Of a stretch of 64,000 nucleotides of DNA, positions 23,749-32,181 are shown one piece after another; the stretch's first letter is position 1; every line of letters starts with the position of its first letter. The position numbers and the translations under genes were made by a program. The stretch comes from Rubrivivax rivuli (GTDB lineage Bacteria; Pseudomonadota; Gammaproteobacteria; Burkholderiales; Burkholderiaceae_C): assembly GCF_004016505.1 (NCBI RefSeq), contig NZ_SACR01000003.1, positions 558,001 to 622,000 of the forward strand. Direction: 5' to 3'. The notes under the pieces were generated by a model. It did no database searches. It was not told the origin of the DNA and was given only the letters and a program-made list of their open reading frames with translations.

Positions 23749-25971
23749 TCAGCCGAAGCCGACCATGCCGCCGTCGTTCTTGGTGATCACGATGGTGGCC
23801 GAGCGCGGGCGCTTGCCGGCGCCGTAGCCCTCGTTCGAGGGCCACTGGCTGGTGTACTTCGTCGGGTCGGCCAGGTCGGCGGCCGCCGTGCCATCGCCGG
23901 GGTGCTGGATGCACATGAAGAGGGTCTTGCCATCGGGCGTTTCGCACAGGCCGGTGACCTCGCAGTCGGCGGGGCCGACATAGAAGCGCTTCATGGTCTG
24001 GGCGGTCTGCTTCTTGCCCATGCGCGTGGTGACGGTGTTGCCGCCGCCGTAGTTCAGCGTCATTTCGGCGCCATCGCCCACGACGCCCGGCACCGCGGCC
24101 AGCACCATGCAGTTGGTGACGTCGGTGTAGGCGCCGTCATCGGTCTGGATCCAGCACAGGCCGTTGCTCTTCGTGAAGGCCAGGCCATCGGGGCTGGAGA
24201 GGTCGTTGTCATCGGTCAGGCCCGACAGGTTCACCAGGCGCGGGTCGGCGCTGGCTTCGCTGGCGAAGAGATACACGTCCCAGGTGAAGGTGGTGGCTTC
24301 GGGCGCTGCGTCCTTGAAGCGCACGATGTGGCCGTTGACGTTGCCGCTCTGCGTGCCGGTGCCGTTGACCACGTCGACGTAGGCGCGCGGGTTGGCCGCA
24401 TCCACCTTGGTCTGCGTGCCGGTGGGCACGACGCGGCGCGACGAGTTGTTCGTCATCGTCACGTAGATCTCGCCCGTGGTCGGGTGCACGTCCACCCACT
24501 CCGGGCGGTCCATCTTCGTGGCACCCACGGCGTCGGCCGCGATGCGGGTGTGGATGTAGATCTCGGCCTGGTTGCTGAAGCCGAAGCTGGCACCGGCGAT
24601 GGCCGCGTTGCTCACGTTCAGTTCCAGCCACTGGCCGCTGCCGTCGGTGTTGAACCTGGCCACGTAGAGCTTGCCGGCGTCGAGGTACTTGTCACCCACG
24701 GCCATGCGGTCGGTGCGGTTGGCGTCGGCGGCGTCCCACAGCGCGGTGCTGACCCACTTGTAGACGTACTCGTTCTGCGAATCGCAGCCCATGTACACGG
24801 CCAGAGGCTTGCCCACCACGGGCTTGCCGAAGGCGGCGTTCTCGTGCGCGAAGCGGCCCAGGCCGGTGCGCTTCTTCAGCGTGGAGGTGGGGCTGTAGGG
24901 GTCGATCTCGACCATGAAGCCCTGGCAGAACCACTCGTGGCGGTAGTCGTCGCTGCCGTCGGTGCTGGTGCCCACGACGCTGGTGTTCCAGCGCGCGTAC
25001 TTGTCGTCGGTGCCCGAGGTCTCCCAGCCGTAGCGGCTGGCGGCGGCGGCCGTGGCCGTCACGTTGCGGCCGTAGCGGGCGAAGGAGGCGTTGACCTTGG
25101 CGCTGCGCAGCGCCTGGTCGCCGGCGGCGCGGAAGTAGTAGCCGCTCCAGTTCTCTTCCGTGGTCAGCAGCGTGCCCCAGGGGGTCTTGCCGTTGCCGCA
25201 GTTGTTCATCGTGCCGCGGGTCTGCGTGCCGGTGGGCGAGAACTTGGTGACGAAGAGCGCGTTGCCGCGGGCCGGGCCCGAGAGTTCGAAGACCGAGGTG
25301 CCGGTGATGCGGCGGTTGAAGCTGCTGTTCTGCACGTAGGCGAACTCGCCGTTCGTGCCCTTGGCCACTTCGACGATGCTCACGCCGTGGCAGGCCACCT
25401 CGATGTCGGTCTCGCTGGCCGGGCGCGGGCGGGCGCTGGGGCCGTTGGCGTGCAGCACCACGGGGGTGATGTACTCGTGGTTGATGCCCAGCAGCGCGCG
25501 GCTGCTGCTGTTGTCGTCACGTGCGCCGGCAGCGTTCAGTCCGAAGTACTGGATGCCGTCGTGGCAGTCGCCGCTGCGCTGGTCGTAGTTGGTGTCGGTG
25601 CCGTCGTTCTTGTAGGCCGGCACGCCGGCTGCCATCGGGTCGCCGCAGGCGAAGAGGGTGCGCGCCGTGTAGCCCGCGGGCACGGTGCTCTTGTCGGCGG
25701 TGGTGCGGGCCACGGCCGAGAAGCCCAGGGCCTGGGGCGCCGGTGCCGGCGCCACCGGCGAGAGCTGGACATCGTCATCGCCACCGCCGCAGGCGGTCAG
25801 CGCGACGGGCGCGAAGATGGCACCGAGGGCGCCGGCCATGCCGCCGCGCAGCAGGCCGCGGCGCTGCAGGCCTTGGTCGAGCACTTCGGTGAAGTGCGCG
25901 TTGGCGCTGGGGTTGTTGTCGAGGTCGTCGGGTTCAACGAAGGAGGTCGGGATGTCAACGCGGGAGTTCAT
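23749..25971 (-). CDS. phoX: PhoX-family phosphatase, Tat-exported lipoprotein
   Basis: 740 residues, DUF839/PhoX type, a calcium- and iron-dependent alkaline phosphatase family that frees phosphate outside the cytoplasm. A 36-residue n-region precedes the twin-arginine motif (QRRGLLRGG, R37-R38). The hydrophobic stretch ends in LTAC, a lipobox with C61, so it should be a Tat-exported lipoprotein. Family blocks include GINHEYITP, NNCGNGKTPWGTLLTTEENW and ASPDGLAFTKSNGLCWIQTD-like (LSSPDGLAFTKSNGLCW). A Pho-box-like site at 26027-26044 supports phosphate control. Upstream on the same strand is the cytochrome-like gene. Confidence 0.92.
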   Translation of the reverse strand: MNSRVDIPTSFVEPDDLDNNPSANAHFTEVLDQGLQRRGLLRGGMAGALGAIFAPVALTACGGGDDDVQLSPVAPAPAPQALGFSAVARTTADKSTVPAGYTARTLFACGDPMAAGVPAYKNDGTDTNYDQRSGDCHDGIQYFGLNAAGARDDNSSSRALLGINHEYITPVVLHANGPSARPRPASETDIEVACHGVSIVEVAKGTNGEFAYVQNSSFNRRITGTSVFELSGPARGNALFVTKFSPTGTQTRGTMNNCGNGKTPWGTLLTTEENWSGYYFRAAGDQALRSAKVNASFARYGRNVTATAAAASRYGWETSGTDDKYARWNTSVVGTSTDGSDDYRHEWFCQGFMVEIDPYSPTSTLKKRTGLGRFAHENAAFGKPVVGKPLAVYMGCDSQNEYVYKWVSTALWDAADANRTDRMAVGDKYLDAGKLYVARFNTDGSGQWLELNVSNAAIAGASFGFSNQAEIYIHTRIAADAVGATKMDRPEWVDVHPTTGEIYVTMTNNSSRRVVPTGTQTKVDAANPRAYVDVVNGTGTQSGNVNGHIVRFKDAAPEATTFTWDVYLFASEASADPRLVNLSGLTDDNDLSSPDGLAFTKSNGLCWIQTDDGAYTDVTNCMVLAAVPGVVGDGAEMTLNYGGGNTVTTRMGKKQTAQTMKRFYVGPADCEVTGLCETPDGKTLFMCIQHPGDGTAAADLADPTKYTSQWPSNEGYGAGKRPRSATIVITKNDGGMVGFG

Positions 25972-26026
25972 GCAGGCCTCGTGCAGAGAGTGAAAGATGT
26001 CACTCCCGCTACGCTAGGTCTGCACG

Positions 26027-26044
26027 ATGAAGGTGACGTGACAG
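26027..26044 (-). promoter_or_regulatory. Pho-box-like site upstream of phoX
   Basis: Minus strand: CTGTCAC, 4 nt (GTCA), then CCTTCAT. This matches the PhoB pattern of two CTGTCAT-like heptamers spaced by 4 nt (first repeat 6 of 7, second 5 of 7). A -10-like TAGCGT follows after 10 nt, as expected when PhoB replaces -35 recognition. The site lies between the cytochrome-like gene and phoX. Confidence 0.6.
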
Positions 26045-26072
26045 TTCCATGTGAGCTTGAAGACAGCCCGCC

Positions 26073-27293
26073 TCAGGCCTGATTGGCGGCCGTGACAGCA
26101 CGGCGGCGAGACAGCAGACCCAGCAAGGCCAGCAGCACCAGCGCGGGCAGCAGCGGGTCGGCGCGGCCGGGTTGCAGCGCGGTGGCGCAGCCGCCCCCGG
26201 CCGGCGCAACTGGCGCGATGGGCGATGGGGCCGGCGCGGGCGCGGCCACGGGTGGCGCTGGGGCCGGGGCCGGGGCCGGGGCAGGCGGCGGCGTGACAGG
26301 CGACGGGGCCGGCGGTGCCGTACCTGCCAAGGCTTGAACGGCCACGCGCAGCGGCACCGGGTGGGTGCCGTCGTTGCGCCACTGCAGTTGTGCGACGGCC
26401 TGCCCTTGTGCGGGCGCGCGCGCACTCAAGCGCACGGTGCAGCGTGCAGCCGGCGCCAGCACCAAAGCCGCAGCGCAGCTGCTGCCGCTCAAGGAGAAGA
26501 GCGCGGCGCCCGGGCCGGTGAGCGCCGGCATGCCCAGCGTGAGCGCGGCTGTACCGGCATTCACGAGCGAGAACTCGCGCACGGTCGTGGTGTCGGCCGC
26601 CGCTTCGAGCTGCAGGCTGCCCTGGGGCACGTCGGCCACCAGCACACCCAGGCCGGCCGGAGGGGCCGCCACCACCTGGCCCGACAGCCCCACCCACTGC
26701 GGCGTCACGCTGCCCTCGCCTTCCCACACGACGGCGCCGCGCCGCGGGCCCGGCTCGCCGGTGGCCAGGGCCACGAAGGCGGTGCAGGTGGCGCCGGGCG
26801 CCAGTGCAGCGGGGCAATCGTGGCGCAGGCTCAGGCCTTCGGCCACCGCCAGCCGCGGGGCCACCGTGACGGCGCCGCTGCCGAGGTTGGTGTAGGCCAC
26901 GCGGCTCCCGAACCCCGCAGCGCCCTGGGCCATGGTGCCAAACTCGACCGTGCGCGGCCACACCACGGCACTGGCGCCCTCCAGCACGTTCACGCGGGCC
27001 AGGTAGGCCGACAGATCGCTGCGGTCGGTGTCGCTGAGCACGGTTCGCAGGTAGCCCATCGCGGCGGCCTTGTTGATGGCCTCGTTGATGACCGCCGGTC
27101 CCCGCGCGGCGTTAAGCAGCCGGTTGCGGTTGCCCAGCGGGTCGGGGCCATGGCATTCCACGCAACTGGCCACGCCACCGGGCAGTTGCAGGTAGAGCTG
27201 CGCGCCGCGGGCGGCGTCCTGCGCCAGCACGGGGGCAGAGGCCAGCAAGGCCAGGCCCGCCAGCGGCCAAGGGGAGAAACAGGCACTCGACAT
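26073..27293 (-). CDS. Cytochrome c-like protein with beta-sandwich domains and JDVT-CTERM-like anchor
   Basis: 406 residues. A signal peptide ends at VLAQ (about residue 25). One haem c motif CVECH (44-48) is followed by a cytochrome-like helix region (to about 110). Two Ig-like choice-of-anchor-D-type repeats follow (VEFGTMAQGAAGFGSRVAYT and FSLVNAGTAALTLG, each with LAPGATC or LAPAARC). A Pro/Ala-rich linker (about 325-360) leads to a C-terminal GGGC, DPLLPAL, hydrophobic helix and SRRR, a JDVT-CTERM-like sorting tail. No Met ligand for the haem is certain. It should be a surface or outer-envelope electron-transfer protein, anchored after C-terminal processing. Its partner protease is not in the window. 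Confidence 0.75.
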   Translation of the reverse strand: MSSACFSPWPLAGLALLASAPVLAQDAARGAQLYLQLPGGVASCVECHGPDPLGNRNRLLNAARGPAVINEAINKAAAMGYLRTVLSDTDRSDLSAYLARVNVLEGASAVVWPRTVEFGTMAQGAAGFGSRVAYTNLGSGAVTVAPRLAVAEGLSLRHDCPAALAPGATCTAFVALATGEPGPRRGAVVWEGEGSVTPQWVGLSGQVVAAPPAGLGVLVADVPQGSLQLEAAADTTTVREFSLVNAGTAALTLGMPALTGPGAALFSLSGSSCAAALVLAPAARCTVRLSARAPAQGQAVAQLQWRNDGTHPVPLRVAVQALAGTAPPAPSPVTPPPAPAPAPAPAPPVAAPAPAPSPIAPVAPAGGGCATALQPGRADPLLPALVLLALLGLLSRRRAVTAANQA

Positions 27294-27349
27294 GCGGGCA
27301 CGCTAGACGCCCGGCGGCGACAGCGTGATGACAAGCCCCTGACGCAGCA

Positions 27350-27367
27350 GGCCCGCCAAGGCGGGCC
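27350..27367 (-). terminator. Hairpin after uvrD
   Basis: GGCCCGCC and GGCGGGCC pair around a 2-nt loop just past the uvrD stop. No T-tract follows on the minus strand, so termination strength is uncertain. Confidence 0.35.
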
Positions 27368-27378
27368 GCGTGGGTGAT

Positions 27379-29748
27379 TCAGTCGACCGGCGTGAGCTTG
27401 GCGATGGCCAGCGAGAGCCACTTGCTGCCGTGCCGCCCGAACTGCACCTGCGCGCGCGCATCGGCGCCGCGGCCTTCCAGCGTGGTGACGATGCCTTCGC
27501 CGAACTTGGTGTGGAACACGGTCTGCCCCACGCGCAGGCCTGCGGCCTGCCCCGCCGCCGCGGCCACGAAGGGCGGCGGCGGGGGCGCCGCAGGTTCCAC
27601 CCGCCCGGCGCCCACGATGCCGCTCAAGCCGCTGCCACGCTGCCAGGCCTGCTGGTACTCACGCGCGTAGCCCGAGCCGAAACCCTGCTGGCGCGGCGTC
27701 AGCCACTTCAGCGTGTGCTCGGGAATCTCGTCGAAGAAGCGGCTCTTGACGTTGTAGCGCGTCTGCCCGTGCAGCATGCGTGTCTGGCTGAAGCTCAGGT
27801 ACAGGCGCTTGCGCGCCCGCGTGATGGCCACGTACATCAGCCGCCGCTCTTCTTCCACGCCGTCGGCATCGCTCAGGCTCTGCTCGTGCGGGAACAGGCC
27901 TTCCTCGATGCCGGTGATGAACACCGCGTCGAACTCCAGGCCCTTGGCGCTGTGCACCGTCATCAGCTGGATGGCGTCTTGACCCGCCTGCGCCTGGTTG
28001 TCGCCGGCCTCCAGGCTGGCGTGCGTGAGGAAGGCCGCCAGCGGCGACATGATCTCGCCGGTTTCGGCGTCAGGCGCGGCCGGGTCGCCCGTGATCAGCG
28101 CCGGGGCGGTGGCCGTGCTGGCGACATCACCACCGCCCTGCTCGTCCACCGGCAGCGCCACAGCGTCCTTGCCGAAGCCTTCCTGCGTGACGAAGCTCTC
28201 CGCGGCGTTGACCAGTTCTTCCAGGTTCTCGATGCGGTCCTGGCCTTCCTTGTCGGTGCGGTAGAAGTCGACGAGGCCGGTCTGCGCCAGCATGTGCTCG
28301 ATGATCTCGCGCAGCGTCAGGCCCTGCGTGGCGGTGCGCATGCCGTCGATGAGATCGACGAAGCCGCGCAGCTTCTCGCCGGCCTTGCCCGGCACCGCGC
28401 CCACGCTCTGCGCCAGGCTTCGGCCGCTGGCACGGGCGGCGTCTTGCAACTGCTCGATGCTGCGCGCGCCGATGCCGCGCGTGGGGAAGTTCACCACGCG
28501 CAGGAAACTGGTGTCGTCGTTGGCGTTCTCCAGCAGACGCAGGTAGGCCAGCGCGTGCTTGACCTCGGCGCGCTCGAAGAAGCGCAGACCGCCGTACACG
28601 CGGTAAGGCACGCCGGCATTGAAGAGCGCACTTTCCAGCACGCGGCTCTGCGCATTGCTGCGGTACAGCAGCGCGATCTCGCTGCGCGGCGTGCCGCTGC
28701 GGTGCAGTTGTTGCGCTTCTTCCAGCAGCCACTGCGCCTCGGCGTAGTCGCTGGTGTTCTCGACCACACGCACCGGCTCGCCCACGCCCGCCTCGGTGCG
28801 CAGGTTCTTGCCCAGGCGCTGCGCGTTGTGGCTGATGAGGCCGTTGGCGGCGTCGAGGATGTGGCCGAAGCTGCGGTAGTTCTGCTCCAGCTTGATGACC
28901 CTTGGCACGCGGTACTCGCGCTCGAAGTCGGCCATGTTGCCCACGCGTGCGCCGCGGAAGGCGTAGATGCTCTGGTCGTCGTCGCCCACGGCCAACACGC
29001 TTTGCCCCATCAGCCCCGGCGGCGCGAGCATCTTCAGCCAGGCGTACTGCAGCTTGTTGGTGTCCTGGAACTCGTCCACCAGCACATGCGAGAAGCGGCG
29101 GCGGTAGTGCTCGCGCAGGGGCTCGTTGTCGCGCAGCAGTTCGTAGCTGCGCAACATCAGCTCGCCGAAATCGACCACGCCTTCGCGTTCGCACTGGTCC
29201 TGGTAGGCCTGGTAGATCTCCACCAGCTTGCGCGACTGCTCGTCGCGCACGTCCACGTCGCGCGGGCGCTCGCCTTCTTCCTTGCAGCCGGCGATGAACC
29301 AGCTCACCTGCTTGGGCACGAAGCGTTCTTCGTCGAGGTTCATCGCCTTGATCACGCGCTTGACGGCACTCAGCTGGTCGCTGCTGTCGAGGATCTGGAA
29401 ACCCTGAGCCAGGCCGGCCAGCTTCCAGTGCGCGCGCAGGAAGCGGTTGCACAGGCCGTGGAAGGTGCCTATCCACATGCCGCGCACGGCCACCGGCAGC
29501 ATGGCGCCCAGCCGCGTCAGCATTTCCTTCGCGGCCTTGTTCGTGAAGGTGACGGCCAGCACGCCGCCCGGGCTGGCCTGGCCGGTGTTCAGCAACCAGG
29601 CGATGCGCGTGGTGAGCACGCGGGTCTTGCCCGAGCCGGCACCGGCCAGCACCAGGGCCGGCACGGCTGGCAAGGTCACCGCGGCGAGCTGCTCGGGGTT
29701 CAAGCCCTGCAGCAGGCGGGAAGGGGCAGAACCTGGAGCATCGATCAT
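27379..29748 (-). CDS. uvrD: UvrD/PcrA-type DNA helicase
   Basis: Superfamily 1A 3'-5' helicase of excision and mismatch repair, 789 residues. Motifs in order: Q-motif LNPEQLAAVT, Walker A GAGSGKTR (about 36-43), TFTNKAAKEM, VDEFQDTNKLQY (motif II), VGDDDQSIYAFRGA (III), LEQNYRS (IV), VHSAKGLEF (V) and VAITRARKRLY (VI). The C-terminal 60 residues after a Pro/Ala linker (VGQTVFHTKFGEGIV) form the Tudor-like RNA-polymerase-binding domain found in UvrD/PcrA. TAGAAT ends 6 nt before the ATG, suggesting leaderless expression. Confidence 0.96.
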   Translation of the reverse strand: MIDAPGSAPSRLLQGLNPEQLAAVTLPAVPALVLAGAGSGKTRVLTTRIAWLLNTGQASPGGVLAVTFTNKAAKEMLTRLGAMLPVAVRGMWIGTFHGLCNRFLRAHWKLAGLAQGFQILDSSDQLSAVKRVIKAMNLDEERFVPKQVSWFIAGCKEEGERPRDVDVRDEQSRKLVEIYQAYQDQCEREGVVDFGELMLRSYELLRDNEPLREHYRRRFSHVLVDEFQDTNKLQYAWLKMLAPPGLMGQSVLAVGDDDQSIYAFRGARVGNMADFEREYRVPRVIKLEQNYRSFGHILDAANGLISHNAQRLGKNLRTEAGVGEPVRVVENTSDYAEAQWLLEEAQQLHRSGTPRSEIALLYRSNAQSRVLESALFNAGVPYRVYGGLRFFERAEVKHALAYLRLLENANDDTSFLRVVNFPTRGIGARSIEQLQDAARASGRSLAQSVGAVPGKAGEKLRGFVDLIDGMRTATQGLTLREIIEHMLAQTGLVDFYRTDKEGQDRIENLEELVNAAESFVTQEGFGKDAVALPVDEQGGGDVASTATAPALITGDPAAPDAETGEIMSPLAAFLTHASLEAGDNQAQAGQDAIQLMTVHSAKGLEFDAVFITGIEEGLFPHEQSLSDADGVEEERRLMYVAITRARKRLYLSFSQTRMLHGQTRYNVKSRFFDEIPEHTLKWLTPRQQGFGSGYAREYQQAWQRGSGLSGIVGAGRVEPAAPPPPPFVAAAAGQAAGLRVGQTVFHTKFGEGIVTTLEGRGADARAQVQFGRHGSKWLSLAIAKLTPVD

Positions 29749-29754
29749 GCGCAG

Positions 29755-29760
29755 ATTCTA
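29755..29760 (-). promoter_or_regulatory. -10-like TAGAAT of uvrD (predicted leaderless)
   Basis: Minus strand CTCCTAGAAT, then 6 nt and the uvrD ATG. The position 17 nt farther upstream reads GGGTGC, not a -35 match. CCTCC just before it is not a ribosome-binding site in this orientation. Confidence 0.5.
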
Positions 29761-29879
29761 GGAGGCGGCCCTGTCGGCACCCGATACGCGCCAGGCCCCC
29801 TGCTTCCGGTCTGAACCGATCGGCAAGGCGCAGCGCCCCCCGCTCCATGGCGGTTCAAGCAGCACCCGGCGCGCACCGC

Positions 29880-30407
29880 TCATTCCGCCGGCGAGCCCAC
29901 CTCTTGGCCTGCGTGGTACAGGCTGATCGGCTGGCCGTTGCGCAAGCCCTCGATGTGCATCACGCCCCGGGCGGGCCGCTGCGCGAGCAGGCTCGCCACC
30001 TCGGCGGCCTGCGTCACGGCACGGCCGTTGATGCGCACGATGCGGTCGCCCTCGGTCAGATCGAGTTCGCGCCCCAAGCCGGACGCAGGGGCGCTCTGCA
30101 CCCAGACGCCACTGCCATGGGACACCAGCGTTCCCAGCGCCGATGGTGTCGTGGGGGACGAGGCCGCAGCTCGCGCCGACGCGCCCATGCGCAGGGCCGG
30201 TGACGGCAGGTCCGCGCGCAAGGCCCTCGTCGGGTCGTGCAGAGGCGGCACTGCCGGGGTCACCCAGGCCTCATCCGGCGAGGCCCGTGGGCTCTCGGCC
30301 GCCGGGGCCTGCAGCGCGTCCGGGGCGGCATGCCACGCCACGCCGGCAGCCAGGCACAGCGCCGCGACCGCCGCGCCGGAGGCCGCAGGCCGACGCTGGC
30401 TGCTCAA
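29880..30407 (-). CDS. Membrane-anchored PDZ-domain protein (GspC-like C-terminus), TTG start
   Basis: About 175 residues if it starts at the TTG at 30407, which overlaps the upstream stop as TTGA; no ATG fits. A short cytoplasmic stretch (SSQRRPAAS) is followed by one membrane helix (about 10-27, GAAVAALCLAAGVAWHA), a Pro/Ala linker and a C-terminal PDZ-like domain. The motif GLGRELDLTEGDRIVRINGRAV resembles the PDZ/HR end of type II secretion GspC. No other secretion genes are nearby. Third gene of an exported-protein operon, it may bind the C-termini of partner proteins. Confidence 0.7.
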   Translation of the reverse strand: MSSQRRPAASGAAVAALCLAAGVAWHAAPDALQAPAAESPRASPDEAWVTPAVPPLHDPTRALRADLPSPALRMGASARAAASSPTTPSALGTLVSHGSGVWVQSAPASGLGRELDLTEGDRIVRINGRAVTQAAEVASLLAQRPARGVMHIEGLRNGQPISLYHAGQEVGSPAE

Positions 30408-30883
30408 GGCGTTCCCTTGCCGGCCGGGCCGACCGGGGCGCCGACCTGCAGCCATGGCGTCACGACAGCCGTCCTGCCGTCCTGAAGGCGGGCGACGACC
30501 TGCACCGACAGCAGGCTGCCTATCGTCTCCAGTTGCGTCGTGCGGGCGACCATCCCCGCGGCCTTCGGGTTGTCGCCGCGGGCCACCTCCAGGCGCAGGC
30601 CGGGCTCGACCACGGCCTTGACCTTGCGGCTGGTGCCCTCAGCCGTCTTGTAGCGGATCTCGTAGTGCTTCGCCCCCGCCGCCGGTGCCCACTGCAGCAC
30701 CCAGAAGCTCTGCCAGCGCAGGTGCGGCACGCCCGACCGTGCGGCGTAGGCCTGGGTCACATCCTGCAGTTCGGCGCGCAGGCCCGGCAGCTGGGCGACG
30801 GCCGGAGCCGCCTCCAGATCCGAAGCCGCGAGCGCCGAGGTGCAAAGCAGCCCGACCGCTGCCGCTGCTTGCAGGGCCTTCAT
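30404..30883 (-). CDS. Exported FN3-like protein of unknown function
   Basis: 159 residues from MKALQAAAAVGLLC, a clear signal peptide ending near ALAASD. The mature part has one fibronectin-III-like pattern: LQWAPAAGAKHYEIRYKTA, then VARTTQLETIGSLLSVQV and VTPWLQVGAPV. Its ATG overlaps the upstream stop by 1 nt (TGATG) and its own stop overlaps the next start by 4 nt, so the three genes are tightly coupled. Probably a periplasmic or surface binding module; no specific function recognised. Confidence 0.7.
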   Translation of the reverse strand: MKALQAAAAVGLLCTSALAASDLEAAPAVAQLPGLRAELQDVTQAYAARSGVPHLRWQSFWVLQWAPAAGAKHYEIRYKTAEGTSRKVKAVVEPGLRLEVARGDNPKAAGMVARTTQLETIGSLLSVQVVARLQDGRTAVVTPWLQVGAPVGPAGKGTP

Positions 30884-32181
30884 CACCGGGCGACCGTGCT
30901 GCAGCCGGGGTTCCACTCCACCGCGTAAGTGCTGGCGTTGGCATGCCCGAAATTCACCACGATCGTGCGGGCCGGCACCACGGTGCCGGCGGGCAGGGTG
31001 GAACCGTCGACCAGGCTGCCGCAGCCGATGCTCACGCCGGCGCCCAGGACCGAGCGGAACACCACCGCGTGGTCGCCGATGCGTGTGCCATCGCCGACCA
31101 CGGTATTGAAGTGCGGGTTGTTCTGCGTGGCTGCCGACTGGCCGCCATGCACCAGGCTGCGGAAACCGTAGCTCACGTGGTCGTGCAGGTGCAGGCCGGT
31201 GTGCTCCAGGGCATGGAAGGTGGTGCGGTCGAGCATGCGCGCGATGTGCCCGACGTGGAAGGGCTCGCCCTCGTCGGCGCGCAGCGAGATGAAGCTGCCG
31301 ACGACCACCTCGTCGTCGTCGGCGTTCAGCACGTCGCGCGCGTCGGCCAGGCTCACGTCGCCGATGATGCGGTTGCGATGGCTCGGGTCGCGTGTGGCCA
31401 CACCGGCCAAGGTCGGCAGGTCTCGCAGGGGGTTGAAGTCGGAGCGGCCCGGGTCGTAGTTGATGCCGCGCACGTTGCTGGCGTTGTCGCGGAAGAGCTG
31501 CGTGTACTCGCGGGCAAAGGTCTCGTTGACATGCAGCACGCCTTCCATGAACTCGCGCAGTGCCTCCGTGATCGGCACCACCTTGCCCAGGGCCACGTTG
31601 TCGGCCTCGGCCTGCGTCGTGATGTTCTTGCCTGAAAGCACGACCTTGCCATGCTTGACCACGATGCCGGGGGCCACGCGCGCCAGGTGCAGCACCATCG
31701 CGTCGTGCTCGACGGTGGCGCGGTCGATCAGGCTGTTGAAGCCGACGAAGGCGGCGTTGTGCTCGCCCACGACCGCCTTGCGGCCCACCTTGGCCGGCGC
31801 CCTGACCTGCGCGCCATGCGCCAGGATCACCTCGTCACCGAGCGTCACCGCGCCGCTGCCCGTCACGCCGACGCTGTCCTGCAGGTTGGTCTTCTTGCCG
31901 ATCGACACGGTGCCGGATGCCGAGATGGTGGCAAACGGTCCGATGTAGACCTGCTTGTCGAGCGTGACGCGCTGTGCACTGGCGATCGATGCCGTCGGAT
32001 CGATGAAGCTGGCCGTCTCGGCCACGGCAGCGGCCGGGCACACCGGTCGGTTGCTGGCGCTCGGCGAACACAGGGCCAGGGCCGCGCCGGACGCCAACAG
32101 GCCCAGTGCGCCCAGCAGCCATTGCCGGATGCGTGACGGTGTGCCGGCGTCGCGGGCCAGGGGAGAGAGACAAGGTGTCAT
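30883..32181 (-). CDS. Exported left-handed beta-helix protein, gamma-carbonic-anhydrase-like
   Basis: 432 residues from MTPCLSPLARDAG, with a late signal-like helix (about 18-38, WLLGALGLLASGAALA). Hexapeptide-repeat stretches (VGRKAVVGEHNAAFVGFNSL; FNTVVGDGTRIGDHAVVFRS) build a left-handed beta helix as in gamma carbonic anhydrases. The region DHVSYGFRSLVHGG resembles the active-site G-H-x4-H-G segment, but Phe replaces the first His, so carbonic anhydrase activity is doubtful. A middle helical insert (about 195-250) is unusual. First gene of the operon; divergent from a sensor kinase. It may instead be a binding protein or acyltransferase. Confidence 0.7.
   Translation of the reverse strand: MTPCLSPLARDAGTPSRIRQWLLGALGLLASGAALALCSPSASNRPVCPAAAVAETASFIDPTASIASAQRVTLDKQVYIGPFATISASGTVSIGKKTNLQDSVGVTGSGAVTLGDEVILAHGAQVRAPAKVGRKAVVGEHNAAFVGFNSLIDRATVEHDAMVLHLARVAPGIVVKHGKVVLSGKNITTQAEADNVALGKVVPITEALREFMEGVLHVNETFAREYTQLFRDNASNVRGINYDPGRSDFNPLRDLPTLAGVATRDPSHRNRIIGDVSLADARDVLNADDDEVVVGSFISLRADEGEPFHVGHIARMLDRTTFHALEHTGLHLHDHVSYGFRSLVHGGQSAATQNNPHFNTVVGDGTRIGDHAVVFRSVLGAGVSIGCGSLVDGSTLPAGTVVPARTIVVNFGHANASTYAVEWNPGCSTVAR

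Noticed and set aside
24700..25960. Plus-strand frame opposite phoX (795 residues)
   Set aside because: Shadow frame; phoX on the minus strand has a Tat lipoprotein signal and family motifs.
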